A stretch of DNA of 64,000 nucleotides from Sipunculus nudus. Taxonomy: Eukaryota; Annelida; Sipuncula; Golfingiida; Sipunculidae. The notes under the pieces were generated by a model. It saw only the letters and a list, made by a program, of their open reading frames with translations, searched no databases and was not told the origin of the DNA. Numbering within the stretch: position 1 is the stretch's first letter; every line of letters starts with the position of its first letter. The translations under genes and the position numbers were made by a program. The stretch spans positions 60,392,886-60,456,885 of the forward strand of contig CM049322.1 in assembly GCA_026874595.1 (NCBI GenBank), in the 5' to 3' direction. Shown in pieces: positions 15,201 through 30,200 of this stretch.

Positions 15201-18200
15201 GGTGAATGGATAGAGCACAGTCAGTGGTGACCTACATTAGTCAAGGTGAATGGATAGAGCACAGTCAGTGGTGACCTATATTAGTCAAGGTGAATGGATA
15301 TAGAGCACAGTCAGTGGTGACCTACATTAGTCAAGGTGAATGGATAGAGCACAGTCAGTGGTGACCTACATTATTCAAGGTGAATGGATAGAGCACAGTC
15401 AGTGGTGACCTATATTAGTCAAGGTGAATGGATAGAGCACAGTCAGTGGTGACCTACATTAGTCAAGGTGAATGGATAGAGCACAGTCAGTGGTGACCTA
15501 CATTAGTCAAGGTGAATGGATAGAGCACAGTCAGTGGTGACCTACATTAGTCAAGGTGAATGGATAGAGCACAGTCAGTGGTGACCTACATTACTCAAGG
15601 TGAATGGATACAGCACAGTCAGTGCTGACCTACATTAGTCAAGGTGAATGGATACAGCACAGTCAGTGCTGACCTACATTAGTCAAGGTGAATGGATACA
15701 GCACAGTCAGTGGTGACCTACATTAGTCAAGGTGAATGGATAGAGCACAGTCAGTGGTGACCTACATTAGTCATGGTGAATGGATAGAGCACAGTCAGTG
15801 GTGACCTATATTAGTTCAGGTGAATGGATAGAGCACAATCAGTGGTGACCTATATTAGTTCAGGTGAATGGATAGAGCACAGTCAGTGGCGACCTATATT
15901 AGTCATGGTGAATGGATAGAGCACAGTCAGTGGCGACCTATATTAGTCAAGGTGAATGGATATAGAGCACAGTCAGTGGTGACCTACACAAGTCAAGGTG
16001 AATGGTTAGAGCACAGTCAGTGGTGACATTCATTAGTCAAGGTGAATGGATTTAGAGCACAGTCAGTGGTGACCTACATTAGTCAAGGTGAATGGATAGA
16101 GCACAGTCAGTGGTGACCTACATTAGTCAAGGTGAATGGATAAAGCACAGTCAGTGGTGACCTATATTAGTCCAGGTGAATGGATGGAGCACAGTCAGTG
16201 GTGACCTACATTAGTCAAGGTGAATGGATAGAGCACAGTCAGTGGTGACCTTCAATAGTCAAGGTGAATGGATATAGAGCACAGTCAGTGGTGACCTACA
16301 TTAGTCAAGGTGAATGGATAGAGCACAGTCAGTGGTGACCTATATTAGTCAAGGTGAATGGATAGAGCAGTCAGTGGTGACCCGCATTAGTCAAGGTGAA
16401 TGGATAGAGCACAGCCAGTGTTGACTCACATTATTCAAGATGAATGGATATAGCAGTCAGTGGTGACCTTCACTAGTCAAGGTGAATGCACAGAGCACAG
16501 TCAGTGGTGACCTTCATTAGTCAAGATGAATGGATATAGCAGTCAGTGGTGACCTTCATTAGTCCACATATTGAAACTAGATGTGTTGGAAAGACACGAA
16601 TGCCCCCGCCTGGGGCAAATTAGAAACATTTGTAAAATTTTGAAAAATTGTTTAAGTTCAGGAGGTGTCGTATGGTCAAAAGTAGGTCAACAAGGGCAAA
16701 ATGCAATCTGTAACGGGTCATTATCAAGCAACACACCAAAAATCATGCCAGTATATGCAGGCATTGTGAAAAAAAGTCCATACATGTGCATTTTCCATAA
16801 AAATTTCTGTCTTTCATGAAATTTTCTATGTTTAGAAGCCGTAAAACAATCAAAAGTAGGTCAACCGGGACGAAACGCGAACTCGATCTGTAACTGTCAT
16901 TATCTGCCCACACATAAAAAATCAGGGTGGTATCTGCAGGCAATGAGGAAAAAAAGTCAGTACATATGCATTTGTTATGAAAATGTCAATTTTTCATGAA
17001 ACTTTCTATGTTCAGGAGCAGTCAAATGGTCAAAAGTAGGTCAACTGGGACAAAACAAGAACTCGATCTGTAACTGGTCATTATCTGCCTACACACCAAA
17101 AATCAGGCCCGTATCTGCAGGCACTGCGAAAAAAAGTCCATACATGTGCACTTTTTTATGAAATTTTCTATGTAAGAGCACCGTCAAACGGTCAAAAATA
17201 GGTCAACTGGGACAAAACTTGAACTCGATCTGTAACTGGTCATTATCTGCCCACACACCAAAAATCAGGCCAAAATCTGCAGGTATTGCGAAGAAAAGTC
17301 TGTACAAGTGTATTTGTCATGAAAATTTATATTTTACATGACATTTTCTATGTTCAGGAGCCGTTAAACAGTCAAAAGTAGGTCAACTGGGACGAAACGC
17401 GAACTCGATCTGTAACTGGTCAATATCTGCCCACAAACCAAAAATCAGGCCAATATCTGCAGACATTGCGAAAAAAAGTCCGTACATGTGTATTTGTCTT
17501 GAAATTTCATATTTTTCATGAAATTTTCTATGTTCAGGAGCCGTAAAACGTTCAAAAGTAGGTCAACTGGGACGAAACGCAAACTCGATCTGTAACTGGT
17601 CTATATCTGCCCACACACCAAAAATCAGGCCAATATCTGCAGGCATTGCGAAAAAAAGTCCGTACATGTGTATTTGTCATGAAAATTTCTATTTTTTATG
17701 AAATATTCTAAGTTTAGGAGCTGTAAAACTGTCAAAAGTAGGTCAACCGGGACGAAACGCCAACTCGATCTGTAACTGGTCTATATCTGCCCACACACCA
17801 AAAATCAGGCCAATATCTGCAGGCATTGGGAAAAAAAGTCCGTACATGTGTATCTGTAATGAATATTTCTATTTTTCATGAAAGTTTCTAAGTTAAGGAG
17901 GTGTAAAACGTTCAAAAGTAGGTCAACCAGGATGAAACGCAAACTCGATCTGTAACTAGTCATTATCTGCCCAAACACAAAAAATCAGGCCAATATCTGC
18001 AGGCATTGCGAAAAAAAGTCTGTACATGTGTATTTGTCAAGAAAATTTTTATTTTTCATGAAATTTTCTAAGTTTATGAGCAGTAAATCAGTCAAAAGAA
18101 GGTCAACCGGTACGAAACGCGAACTCGATCTGTAACTGGTCTATATCTGCCCACACACCAAAAATCAGGCCAATATCTGCAGGCATTGTGAAAAAAAAGT

Positions 18201-21200
18201 CTGTACATGTGTATTTGTCATAAAAATTTATATTTTACATGAAATTTTCTATGTTCAGGAGCCGTAAAACGTTCAAAAGTAGGTCAACTGGGAAGAAACG
18301 CAAACTCGATCTGTAACTGGTCTATATCTGCCCACACACCAAAAATCAGGCCAATATCTGCAGGCATTGCGAAAAAAAGTCTGTACATGTGTATTTGTCA
18401 TGAAAATTTCTATTTTTTATGAAATATTCTAAGTTTAGGAGCTGTAAAACTGTCAAAAGTAGGTCAACCGGGACGAAACGCCAACTCGATCTGTAACTGG
18501 TCTATATCTGCCCACACACCAAAAATCAGGCCAATATCTGCAGGCATTGGGAAAAAAAGTCCGTACATGTGTATCTGTAATGAATATTTCTATTTTTTAT
18601 GAAATTTTCTAAGTTAAGGAGGTGTAAAACGTTCAAAAATAGGTCAACCAGGATGAAACGCAAACTCGATCTGTAACTAGTCATTATCTGCCCAAACACA
18701 AAAAATCAGGCCAATATCTGCAGGCATTGCGAAAAAAAGTCTGTACATGTGTATTTGTCAAGAAAATTTTTATTTTTCATGAAATTTTCTAAGTTTATGA
18801 CCAGTAAATCAGTCAAAAGAAGGTCAACCGGTACGAAACGCGAACTCGATCTGTAACTGGTCTATATCTGCCCACACACCAAAAATCAGGCCAATATCTG
18901 CAGGCATTGTGAAAAAAAAGTCTGTACATGTGTATTTGTCATAAAAATTTATATTTTACATGAAATTTTCTATGTTCAGGAGCTGTAAAACAGTCAAAAG
19001 TAGGTCAATTTAGACAAAATGTGAACTCGATCTGTAACTGGTCAATATCTGCCCACACACAAAAAATCAGGCCAATACCTGCAGGCACTGCGAAAAAAAG
19101 TCCATACATGTGTATTTGTCATGAAATTTCATATTTTTCATGAAATTTTCTATGTTCAGGAGCCATAAAACAGTCAAAAGTAGGTCAACCGGGATAAATC
19201 TCGAACTCGATCTGTAACTGGTCATTATCTGCCCACACACCAAAAATCAGGCCAATATCTGCAGGCATTGTGAAAAAAAAGTCTGTACAACTGTTTGATT
19301 TTGGAATGACGGAAGGACGGAATGACGGATATGGGTAAAACTATGCCCCGGCCACTTTGTGGCGGGGGCATAAAAAGTCTGTACATATGCATTTGTTATG
19401 AAAATTTCTATTTTTCATGAAATTTTCTATGTTCAGGAGCAGTCAAATGGTCAAAAGTAGGTCAACTGGGACAAAACAAGAACTCGATCTGTAACTGGTC
19501 ATAATCTGCCTACACACCATAAATCAGGCCTGTAGCTACAGGCACTGCGAAAAAAAGTCCGTACATGTGCACTTTTTTTTATGAAATTTTCTATGTTAGA
19601 GCATGATCAAATGGGCAAAAGTAGGTCAACCAGGACAAAACGCGAACTCGATCTGTAACTGGTCATTATCTGCTCACACACAAAAAATCAGGCAAATATC
19701 TGCAGGAATTGCAAAAAAAAAAGTCCGTACATATGTATTTGTCATGAAAATTTCTATTTTTCAGGAAATTTTCTAAGTTAAGGAGCCGTAAAACGGTCAA
19801 AAGTAGGTCAACTAAGACGAAACGCGAACTCGATCTGTAACTGGTCATTATCTGCCCACACACCAAAAATCAGGCCAATATCTGCAGGCATTGCGAAAAA
19901 AAGTCCATACATGTCTATTTGTCTTGAAAATTTATATTTTTTATGAAATATTCTAAGTTTAGGAGCAGTAAAACGGTCAAAAGTAGGTCAACCGGGACAA
20001 AACTCGAACTCGATCTGTAACTGGTCTATATCTGCCCACACACCAAAAATCAGGCCAATATCTGCAGGCATTGTGAAAAAAAGTCAGTACAACTGTTTGA
20101 TTACGGAATGACGGACATGGGTAAAACAATATGCCCCGGCCACTTTGTGGCGGGGGCATAAAAATACAAATAAATCAAAATGCCTTATCCATGCCCAAAA
20201 ATATATATATATATATATATAAATTAAATATATTATATAATTATGATAATACATAACTCTGTATTTACGCTGAGTTATCAGACCAATAAACATCTTAGCT
20301 TCCAGCATGAATGAATCACTTATGCTGTAACAAACCACTGACAGGTGTGGCCTGTTTTGTAACAAACCACTGACAGGTGTGGCCTGTTTTGTGTGACAAC
20401 TAACTTTATCTTATGAATCTAGGGCTGATAAAACAAACTCGTAAACATTCACAAACGAAGAGTTTATTTGTGATACAAGGCATGAGAGTAACCAAAACTC
20501 ACCTGAAGTAAAATCCCTTTATTGTCTCTGTTATCCACCATGATTTGTATTTTACTTGAGTTTTCGTCGGATATTTTGAGTGTTACCATGCCTAGGACCT
20601 CCATGTTCTGTAAGCCACCATCTCGTCCAGCTGTGAGATTAATTTTTTCTTCCACTCGAATATGAACACTGAAACATATAAACACTGATTCATAAAAACA
20701 CTGAAACATATTAACACTGATACATATAAACACTGAAACATATAAACACTGATACAAATAAATACTGAAACATAAACACTGAAACATGTATACACTGATA
20801 CACATAAACTGTGAAAACACTTAAACACTGAAACATAAAAACGCTGAAACATTTAAACACAAGGTTAAAGGTGGTTCCTGAGACTTCTCTAGTTTTTATT
20901 GCAGACTCCAAGTAAATACAGCCTTAAGGTTTCCATATTATTGAACTATGGACCGATGGGTTTTGATGCTCAGCTGAATTTGTCTGAAAGGTTATGTTTT
21001 TGAGCATGAAGAAAATGTGGGTCCTGTGATAAAGTAAGAAGCCACTCTGTTTACCAATACTGGGGTTATCATTCATTAACTAATATGTGAATAAATGGGC
21101 CTTGTGACCTTGACCTTTGGGCTTGTGAACCAAAAATCAAAAAGAATCTTCCCCCATCTTGACCTGTTGCCTAATCTGATACAGCTGGCAGTCTCAAAAA

Positions 21201-24200
21201 GCTTTAAATAGATCCAGTCTGACCTTTGGCCTGTTGCCAAATCAGAAATAGCTGGCAGTCTGCCAAGCTATTTATAGATACAGACACAATCTTGGCCTCT
21301 GTTTACACATACTGAAAGACTTTGGCAAAAATGCTTTTTTTTCAAGCTGATGTATTCAAAAGTTTTTTTTATATAAATGTTAAGAATAACTAGACATTTC
21401 TTAGCACTGCAGGTGCCACAGTATCCCATGACATAGTAATCTCCCTCGCCCACCCCCCCCCCCCCCCTTTAAGAATAGGCCCCCATCTTCGGCAGCATAC
21501 ACTGACACTTGGCAAGCAACCATGGTTTCTTTCATCTATCAACTTGAGAAACAATCGTTTTCACCAACAAAGGGGGGCAATACTGTGAATCACTCTTGAA
21601 ACAAGGGACCCTTGGGTCACATCACTCAGCTGAATTTTGGAAAAAATTAGTTAATGCAAAATATTTTTATTTCTTTTGGTTTTTCATGTATATTACCATT
21701 AGAAAAGCTATGAGAAAATGGCCCAGCTAAAATGAAACTCTGTAAATTATAGAATAATGGACATGAGCTAAACCATTTAGTGATGCACCAAGGAAACAAA
21801 TAGGCCTACGGTAGGTGTTATATAAAAGTAACATTTCATAGACAAATAATGTGTGAAGGTAATTAAGTTTTCAAAAGTTCAATATATGGCCATATGATGG
21901 GGGGGGGGGGGGGGGGATTGCCAGAGAAAAAGGCTCCCTGTGGTATGGTATTAACTGCAGACAGCCTGGTCAAGCTCAACTCAGTGGAGAGAGCTGCACT
22001 GAATGACCTACAGTCACCAAAGTGGACTGCTTGACAATGTGAGGGAATACAACAAGAGCCTCCAAAAAAAATTCAATTACTAGCCCAATTTTGCAGCTTT
22101 TATTTTCAAATTTCAGGTTTTACCTGATTAAACTGATTTTAACTTATGTGCACATGCTGTGAAGATTAAATCCACAGTGCTTACAGGAAAAAACGTGACG
22201 TGGCCAAAGTTGGGCAAAATTTAAGGTACCAATTTTTATTTTTGCTAATATTTTAAAAAATTTAAAAGATTTTGATCTAATTTTGGGTATACAATTTAAT
22301 TTTGATTAATTAAAGTTATATTACTGGAAAAAAAGTTCTTAACTTTTACATGTTTTGTGTTAAGCGATCAAATATCTTTTCTGATTTTTTACAAAATGCA
22401 TTATGTTTGAGCCCATAACTTTTTTAAATTTTAAAATACAGACCTTATTTCTGGCATGTATAAAGGAACTATATAGAGGAATATTTATGGTAAATATAAG
22501 GAAAAACAGATGAGTGGTTTTGATATTAGGCAGTCCTGAAGTGTGAAAATGTTTTTAATAAAAAATCGAGGTTTTCCTTAATTTCTCAAAGGAAAAAAGT
22601 CGCAAAGACCCAGTTTTCAGCTTGGTAGGAGATCTTTGGGACATCTAACATGCGAACAGCCTGGGGAGCATAGTGATATGCACTGAATGACCTACAGTCA
22701 CCAAAGTGGACTGCTTGACAATGTAAGGGAATACAACAAGAGTCTCCAAAAAATTCAATAACTAGCCTAATTTTGCAGCTTTTATTTTCAAAGTTCAGAT
22801 TTTAACAGATTAAATACTTATGTACATGCTGTGAAAATTTATTCCACAGTACTGACAGGAAAAAAATGTGCCATGGCCAAAGTTGGGCAAAATTTAAGGT
22901 ACCAATTTTATATTTTTGCCAATATTTAAAAAAAATTAACAGATTTTGATCTAATTTTTGGTATACAATTAAATTTTGATTAATTAAAGTTGTATTACTG
23001 AAAAAAAGTCCCTATCTTTATCGCTTTTGGTCTTAAGTGACCAAATATCTTTCCTGATTTTTTTACAAAGTCCATTATGTTTGGGCCCATAACTTTTTTA
23101 AATTGAATAATACTGACCTAATTTCTGGTATGTACATAGGAACTATATAGAGGAATATTTATGGTAAATATGAAGAAAACCAGATGAGTGGTTTTAATAT
23201 TAGGCAGTCCTGAAGTGTGAAAATAGATTTCTAATAAAAAATTGAGGTTTTTCCTCAATATCTCGAAGAAACGAAGTCCTATTGACCCAATTTTCAGCAT
23301 TGTAGGAGATTTTGGGGACATCTAACTGTATGCCGAATTTTAGATGCGTAGGTCCAATGGTGTCGAAACGCGCCAGTCTTACGGACAGACATCCGGACGG
23401 ACAACGGACAATGGACCACGTCTATAGCTCAGATGACTTATAGTCAGCTGAGCTAAAAAGGGGATTAATTTTTACTATAAAAATGGTAAGTTAGGTGCCG
23501 CCACCTTTCTGGTCAACGAGAAAACTCTCCAAGATGGATGTACATGCCAAATTTGACAGGGGTGTAAGAAGGCCCGTAGTACCCCCTACAAAACAGAAAA
23601 CATTTCCTTGTGGATTTTACAGTGTTTGTGGTCCAAAGCTATGGAATAGCATTCTAGATGAACTGAAAGCAATATCACATTTTGAACAATTAAAGAAGGA
23701 CATTAAAACTTCCCTTTTTAGAAAATACTTTACAATATAGGACAGAAAGAAAGCAAAAACAATACAAAGGACAGGTGGCATCACCTGTCTTCCACAGAAG
23801 ACAAATCAATCCAAGATCTTAAGTAATTTTTATTTTTGTACCAATCCATGCATCCCTTATTGAGATATTTATGATTTTGTGTGATTTTCACCATATATGG
23901 CAATATTCAAGGTCAAGGTCACTCTCACAGGAAAGGTCATGACCCCAATATATATAAACATCATCCCACAACCCATACCTAGGTATATGCATAATATGAA
24001 AGAAATTTGTTCATAAGTTTCTTACATATAATGCTCACAGAACTGTCAAGTAGCAACGATGGGGGTATAAAACTGCATGAAAATATGAAAAGGATAATAG
24101 GTATCACCACCAATTATTGGTACATGACAACACCATCCACGATCATTTAGTCAACTGGATTTTTGGATCAATCCATGCCAGATATATTTAAGAATTTGTG

Positions 24201-27200
24201 TGATTTTCCCCCAAAATGAACTTTTTCAAGGTCAAGGTCACCCTCCTAGTAAAGGTCACAACCACATTTAATATAGCCTTCATCCTCTCACCCATATCTA
24301 TGCACTTGTCAAGTTTGGTAAAGATCCCTAAAATATTTTTCGAGTTATCTCACCTGAAAGAAATCTCTACGGCAGCAGCGTGACCATGCTTAACCATACT
24401 TTCCCCAACTTTGTCTTGGGATACAATAAAAGATGCAGTCCTTTAATTTTTTAAGGTCTAATAGTTGTACCAAAAATCATTTAAGCAAACTTGAACAAAA
24501 GCCACCTAAGAATCATTTTTGTGCAATGTTACATAAATTAAAACAACAGTGTTGCAGAAGAAGACTTTTGCAGTCCTCAATTTTAAATAGGCTTACAAAT
24601 GGCCTCAAGACCAACTTGAGCTTATTAGACTGTACCAAAAATCAATGAAACCAACCTATTCTTATGCAAATTAAAAAAACCATATCCTAGAATATTCTTG
24701 TGAAAAATTAAACCATTCAGCTTGACAGTTTCATTATAAAGGATTTTTTTATGCTGAAAGAGGCTATAAGTACAGTTTATTAGGTTTCTGACTGTAAAAA
24801 ACAGGTTGATGTAGGTAGCGCTACAAAAACTGCAATTTCAAATATGAGTCATGTGACCGAAATTTGCATAAAATTTGGGGATCCTAGCTCCTATTGTTAC
24901 TGAGATTGTTGATATGCTTACTTGCCAAATGACTGATTTCAAATTCCTGTAACTTGGCCAAAATTCATCAAACCTAAACCATGTGAACAAACATGAGAGA
25001 GCTGGTCTCTGGGATCATTTCTATCAAATATTTAACAATTTGGTTGAATGATTTCAGAGAACATTTTTTAAACGGTATCAAGCTTTTACCCTGTAAAACA
25101 TATGTGGAAGCAGGCTGTACAACAAAAAGCTCAATTCCCAACATTTGACATTGGACTGACTTTTGCATAAAATTTGGGGATGCTAGCTTCTGCTATTCCT
25201 GATTTATGATAGGTTAATGTACTGATGACTGGAGGTCCCCTCACAAAAAAGGTTGATGCAGGTGGCTCAACCAATACCTCCATTTCAAATATGCCTCGTG
25301 ACCAATATTTGCATAAATTTTGGTGATGATAGCTCCAGCTGTTTCTGAGATTGTAATTTTTGAACATTTTTTGGCCAAATGACCAAGTTCCTCTTCTTGT
25401 AACTCAGCCAAAAATCAACTTATTGATACCATTCTAACAAACTTGAGATTGTTTCTAGGATTATTTCTGTGAAATACTGAATAATTTGACAGGATGGTTT
25501 TAGAGAAAGTTTTTTATAGTTTTTTTTTAGCTCTTTCCTCATAAAATCAAAGTAAATGCAGATAGCAACAAGGGACCTATGGGTCACGACGCTCAGCTGT
25601 TATATATGATAAAATAATATTATTTAGAAATGAGGCACATGCTGGTTTTGTGTGGTAATAAATATAAGCTGTAATATGAGTTGTTGTTGTTTAGCTTATG
25701 TATGATTTTGATAGTACCTTTGGAGACAGGGAAGAGGATTGATTTCATTTATTTTATTAACAAATGGAGTACTATTGTCACACAGATTTTGACTTGGCAA
25801 TATAACTTATAAGCAGAATATATAATATAAGGGTTTAACTATTAATTAAAAAAAATTACAAATATTGTCCCAAATATAATTTTTATTAAAAATAATAAGA
25901 GAATCATATGATTTTTTAAAATGAAATATAACTGAAATGATTATTAAAATAATATTAAAGAATATATTCATGAATGCATTCATGAATACATTTTGAAAGT
26001 ATTTGCACTGGTATTCATATACTTTCATTTTTACCTGAATTCCCATTCTTTATGCAAGAAATTTTATTATGGAGTACATAATCATATTAGTATTTAAATA
26101 CAATTACAAAGTATTCGCACCATGTCTGGTATTTATTCAGTTTTCACCAAACAATGATGTTGAGAATCCAGAATATACAAAATTCACACATTTAAATAAT
26201 GATCATAAGTACCTGGTTTTATGGCTTTTATTTATATCAAAAAATAACTGTAATAAATTCATTTTGGACTAATTTCACATCAATGTACACACTAGACACA
26301 GTAGGAATCTAGATTAATATTATCAACTGCATCTTTGTCTATCATTAATTTCCATCATATGACCCCTAATGATTAGTAATGAATGATATGATTTACTTCT
26401 TTATCATTAAAATTGAACTGAAAAATACCATAGGTGACTGCATGGTGTTATTTGGAATACGTGACATTCTATCCATCGATACAAGATTCTTATATCATCA
26501 GTAACTGCAAGTTAATTTCCTGTTATAATAAACTAACAAATTCCTTTTCTAATTTTTATTAATTTTTTATTAAAAACCAATAAAAATTTATTAATTTATT
26601 GTTTATTGTATGTAGTTGGTTAAAACTACTAGATGAGTTGGGTTGGACACCTGGATCAACTGTGGCTGGCCATAAGCTGCCTGGATTCCCTGTATGCCTC
26701 GCCTCAAGCATGCATAATTTGCTGAAAGTTCAACAAGGTCAACATACAGGTGACTCAAGAGGGGCTGGAGAGAGCCAAAGTCTGACAGGGTCTCATAAAA
26801 ACATTAATAAAAGCTACAATTTTTGGGCAATTTCTTATATCAAAATATAAAAGATATGAAAATTATATCAACAGTGCTCACAGGAAACAAACGTGCCATG
26901 GTCAAAGTTGGGCAAAATTTAAGTTACTAATTTTACATTTATACTAATAACTTATACAATTTGAAAAATTCATAACTAATTTTGGGTATTCAATTGAATC
27001 TTGATTAAATAATGTTACATCCCTGACAAAAAATCTCTAGCTTCAGCAATCCCCTTGTTAAGGGAGTAAATATATTTCTTGATTTTTTACAAAGTGCATT
27101 ATGTTTGGGCCCATAACTTAAAACAATTACGCAATACTGACATCATTCTGGCATGTGCATAGAGAATGAAAAATATGTATATTATTTATGATTAAAGTCA

Positions 27201-30200
27201 GATCAGTGGTTTTGATATTAGGCAGTCTTGAAGTGTAACAATGGGTTTTTAATGGAAAAATGAGGTTTTTCATTAATATCTTGAAGGTATTAAGTCCTAG
27301 TGACCAAATTCTTGGCATGGTAGGGGATTTTGGAGACATCTAGCTGTATGCCGAATTTAAGGAACTAAGAGCTGAAGCTGGGGAGCTGAGCTCTTGCAAA
27401 CTGCATAACACTAGCTTGATGTATACAATATGTTACATGGTGCTTGAAAACTTGAATAAAATCTACAGTTTTTGGTCAACTGGTTTCAAATTTTTGGTGT
27501 TAACAGTTGAAAAGGTAACAAAAACATGCTGTGAAAATTAAATCCACAATACTTACAGAAAAAAAACGTGCCATGGTCAAAGTTGGGCAAAATTTAAGGT
27601 ACCAATTTTTTATTTTTATTAATATTTTAAAAAATTTAAAAGATTTTCATCTAATTTTGGGTATACAATTTAATTTTGATTAATTAAAGTTATATTACTG
27701 GAAAAAAGGTCCATAGCTTTAACATGTTTTGTGTTAAGTGATCAAATATCTTTCCTGATTTTTTACAAAATGCATTATGTTTGGGTCCATAACTTTTTTA
27801 AATTATATAATACAGACATATTTTCTTGAATGTACATAGGAACTATATAGAGGAATATTTATGGTAAATATGAGGAAAAACAGATGAGTGGTTTTGATAT
27901 TAGGCAGTCCTGAAGTGTGAAAATAGGTTTTTAATAAAAAATTGAGGTTTTTCCTTAATTTCTCAAAGGAACGAAGTCGAAAAGACCCAGTTTTCGGCTT
28001 GGTAGGAGATCTTGGGGACTTCTAACATTATGCCGGATTTTGGATTCCTAGGTCTTACGGTTTCAAAACGTGCCACATCTACGGACGGACGGACGGACGG
28101 ACGGACGGACGGACGGACGGACGGACAGACGGACGGACGACGGACAATGGACCACGACTATAGCTCAGATGACTTATAGTCAGCTGAGCTAAAAAAGGAA
28201 GCAAAATCTGATAAACTTCTTAAGTTAACTGATTTTTTATATTAAATTTGGTGATGCTATCTCCTGCCTTTTTGAGAGCATTAAGGGTAAGCGCAAGGAC
28301 GATGGTTGACAGTGGACGAACGATGATGCGGCATTGCATACACAGGTTCGCTAAAAATACAGGTGGCACCATGTTTTCAGGAAATGACAACCGTAGCCAT
28401 GGTCAATATTCAAGACAAGATTCAGGGCAGTCCATGCATTATTTATCCACATACTGCAGGTTTTGTATAAAAATTTTAATTATTCTTAGGGGTACTTACA
28501 AGCCCCATAACTCGGAGGATATAGGTCACAGTGACCTTATTTTAGGTTTCCAATGAGATTTTTTAATTACCTCCCTTGATATTTAGTTACAGTTTTCTAG
28601 GGCCAGAGGTTACTCTTTGTGCCCTGATAACTGACAGCCAGACGGCCAGACACACAATGGACAAAGCCCCATTCCTATTTCTCACTTGACTTTCAGTCAT
28701 CCGAGCTAAAAAAAAACATATGGAACTATATGTGGTCGGACAATGGTCCTCAGAGGTTCCCACATTTCTACTAGTGCTAGACTAGTTTACATATTGGTGA
28801 AAAATTTATGTTAAAGTTGAAAAATAAGACAAACAGAAACAGGTTTTTATACATATGTATAAGGGAAAAAAATCCTACTGGTTTAAATAATATTAAAGAT
28901 ATGTCTGAAATAATGTGTGCTACAGAAAATCACCATTTGTACTCTGTTTGCCATATTTTCAATAGTCTGTATTTCAATAGGTCAGAAGTCCTCATGGGCA
29001 CCAATTATCCCTGTGAATTTAAGAAAGATCAAGCATGTTGTTGTTGAGTTATAGCAAACAAAAGAAAATCAGCGATGGGGCTGTGGCTGCCATATTGGAA
29101 TTCTGACAGGTCTGTAATTCAATAGGTCTGGATTAGTGGTGGGCCGATCATCGAGTCTTATCGAAAGTCAGTCGCTTTGCTGCCACTTTCAAGCGCTCGA
29201 TTACCAAAGGCAACTAGAGATTACATCATAATAATGACTGTTTTCTTTCCAGAATGCCTTTATGTTATAGGAAAAAATTATTCTTCCATTTTTTACCACA
29301 TTCCGCGCTTCATATAATGAGTGTGTTCCCAAATAACTTCAGTTAATAACTGAGTATGACACCGCAGATGCGAGGACGGAGGACTTATTATCTGTGAACT
29401 CGCAGGGAGCTGCAGAATTAGCGAAGAGTTTTCTAACAAAATGTACATTGCAATATATGGGCGGGAAGGAATAAAATACTCCATAAATTCTCCAGGTCTA
29501 TGCCAACTTTGTGAAATTCTCTTAGAAATAATCTATTCAACCGATGCCAGGTGCCGCTGTTTAGGCCGTCCTTAAAAATATCATTGTTGGGGCTAATCCG
29601 GCCGGTCGAGTATTTGGATTTCAGCAGGAAGTTTTGTTTTGACCGGTCTGCAATTTTTTTTTTGGTATGATCTGCCCCAAGCGCACCTGGGCCCGTAAAA
29701 TCTGCCTTCATGTGCTAGAAAAACAGCCCCTCTGTAGGCCTAACATTCTTAGATGTTCTTAAATTCCATTATGAAAGATATTACCCGACGTTGCCGATCG
29801 TTAAATTTGATCCTTAAAATTAGTCTGTGTCTTTATATGTGGAAGGATCGTTTCACTCATGCACGAGAGGAGAATACCTGCCGGAGAAACGTAGGTACAG
29901 TTTCACAGATAACCGCGTATTTCTTTGATAATTGCATATATTTGTCTGAACCAATTAATAATCGATCATCAGTCGGTTTGCTCAAACCCATGATGGATTA
30001 TGAAAAAGGAACCGACTCCCACCACTAGTCTGGATTCCTCATATGTACCAATCATCCCTGTGAATTTAGGAAAGCTGAAGTATGTTGCTGTCGAGTTATC
30101 ACGTGTGAAAGAAAATCAGCAATTCGGCTGTGGTGGCCATATTGGAATTCTGACAGGTCTGGAATTCAATAGGTCTGGAACCCTCATATGTACCAATCAT

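Noticed and set aside
11395-16562. Regular ~45-bp repeats that might suggest a CRISPR-like array
   Set aside because: The whole unit is repeated with no unique spacers, and the genome is eukaryotic.
20464-20911. Three long minus ORFs overlapping exon 8
   Set aside because: Only 20503-20668 is conserved coding sequence; the upstream Cys/Phe/Val-rich part translates the acceptor array.
26490-26506. CTGATGA on the minus strand inside interspersed elements as another hammerhead
   Set aside because: No GAA core and no pairing stems follow at usable distance.
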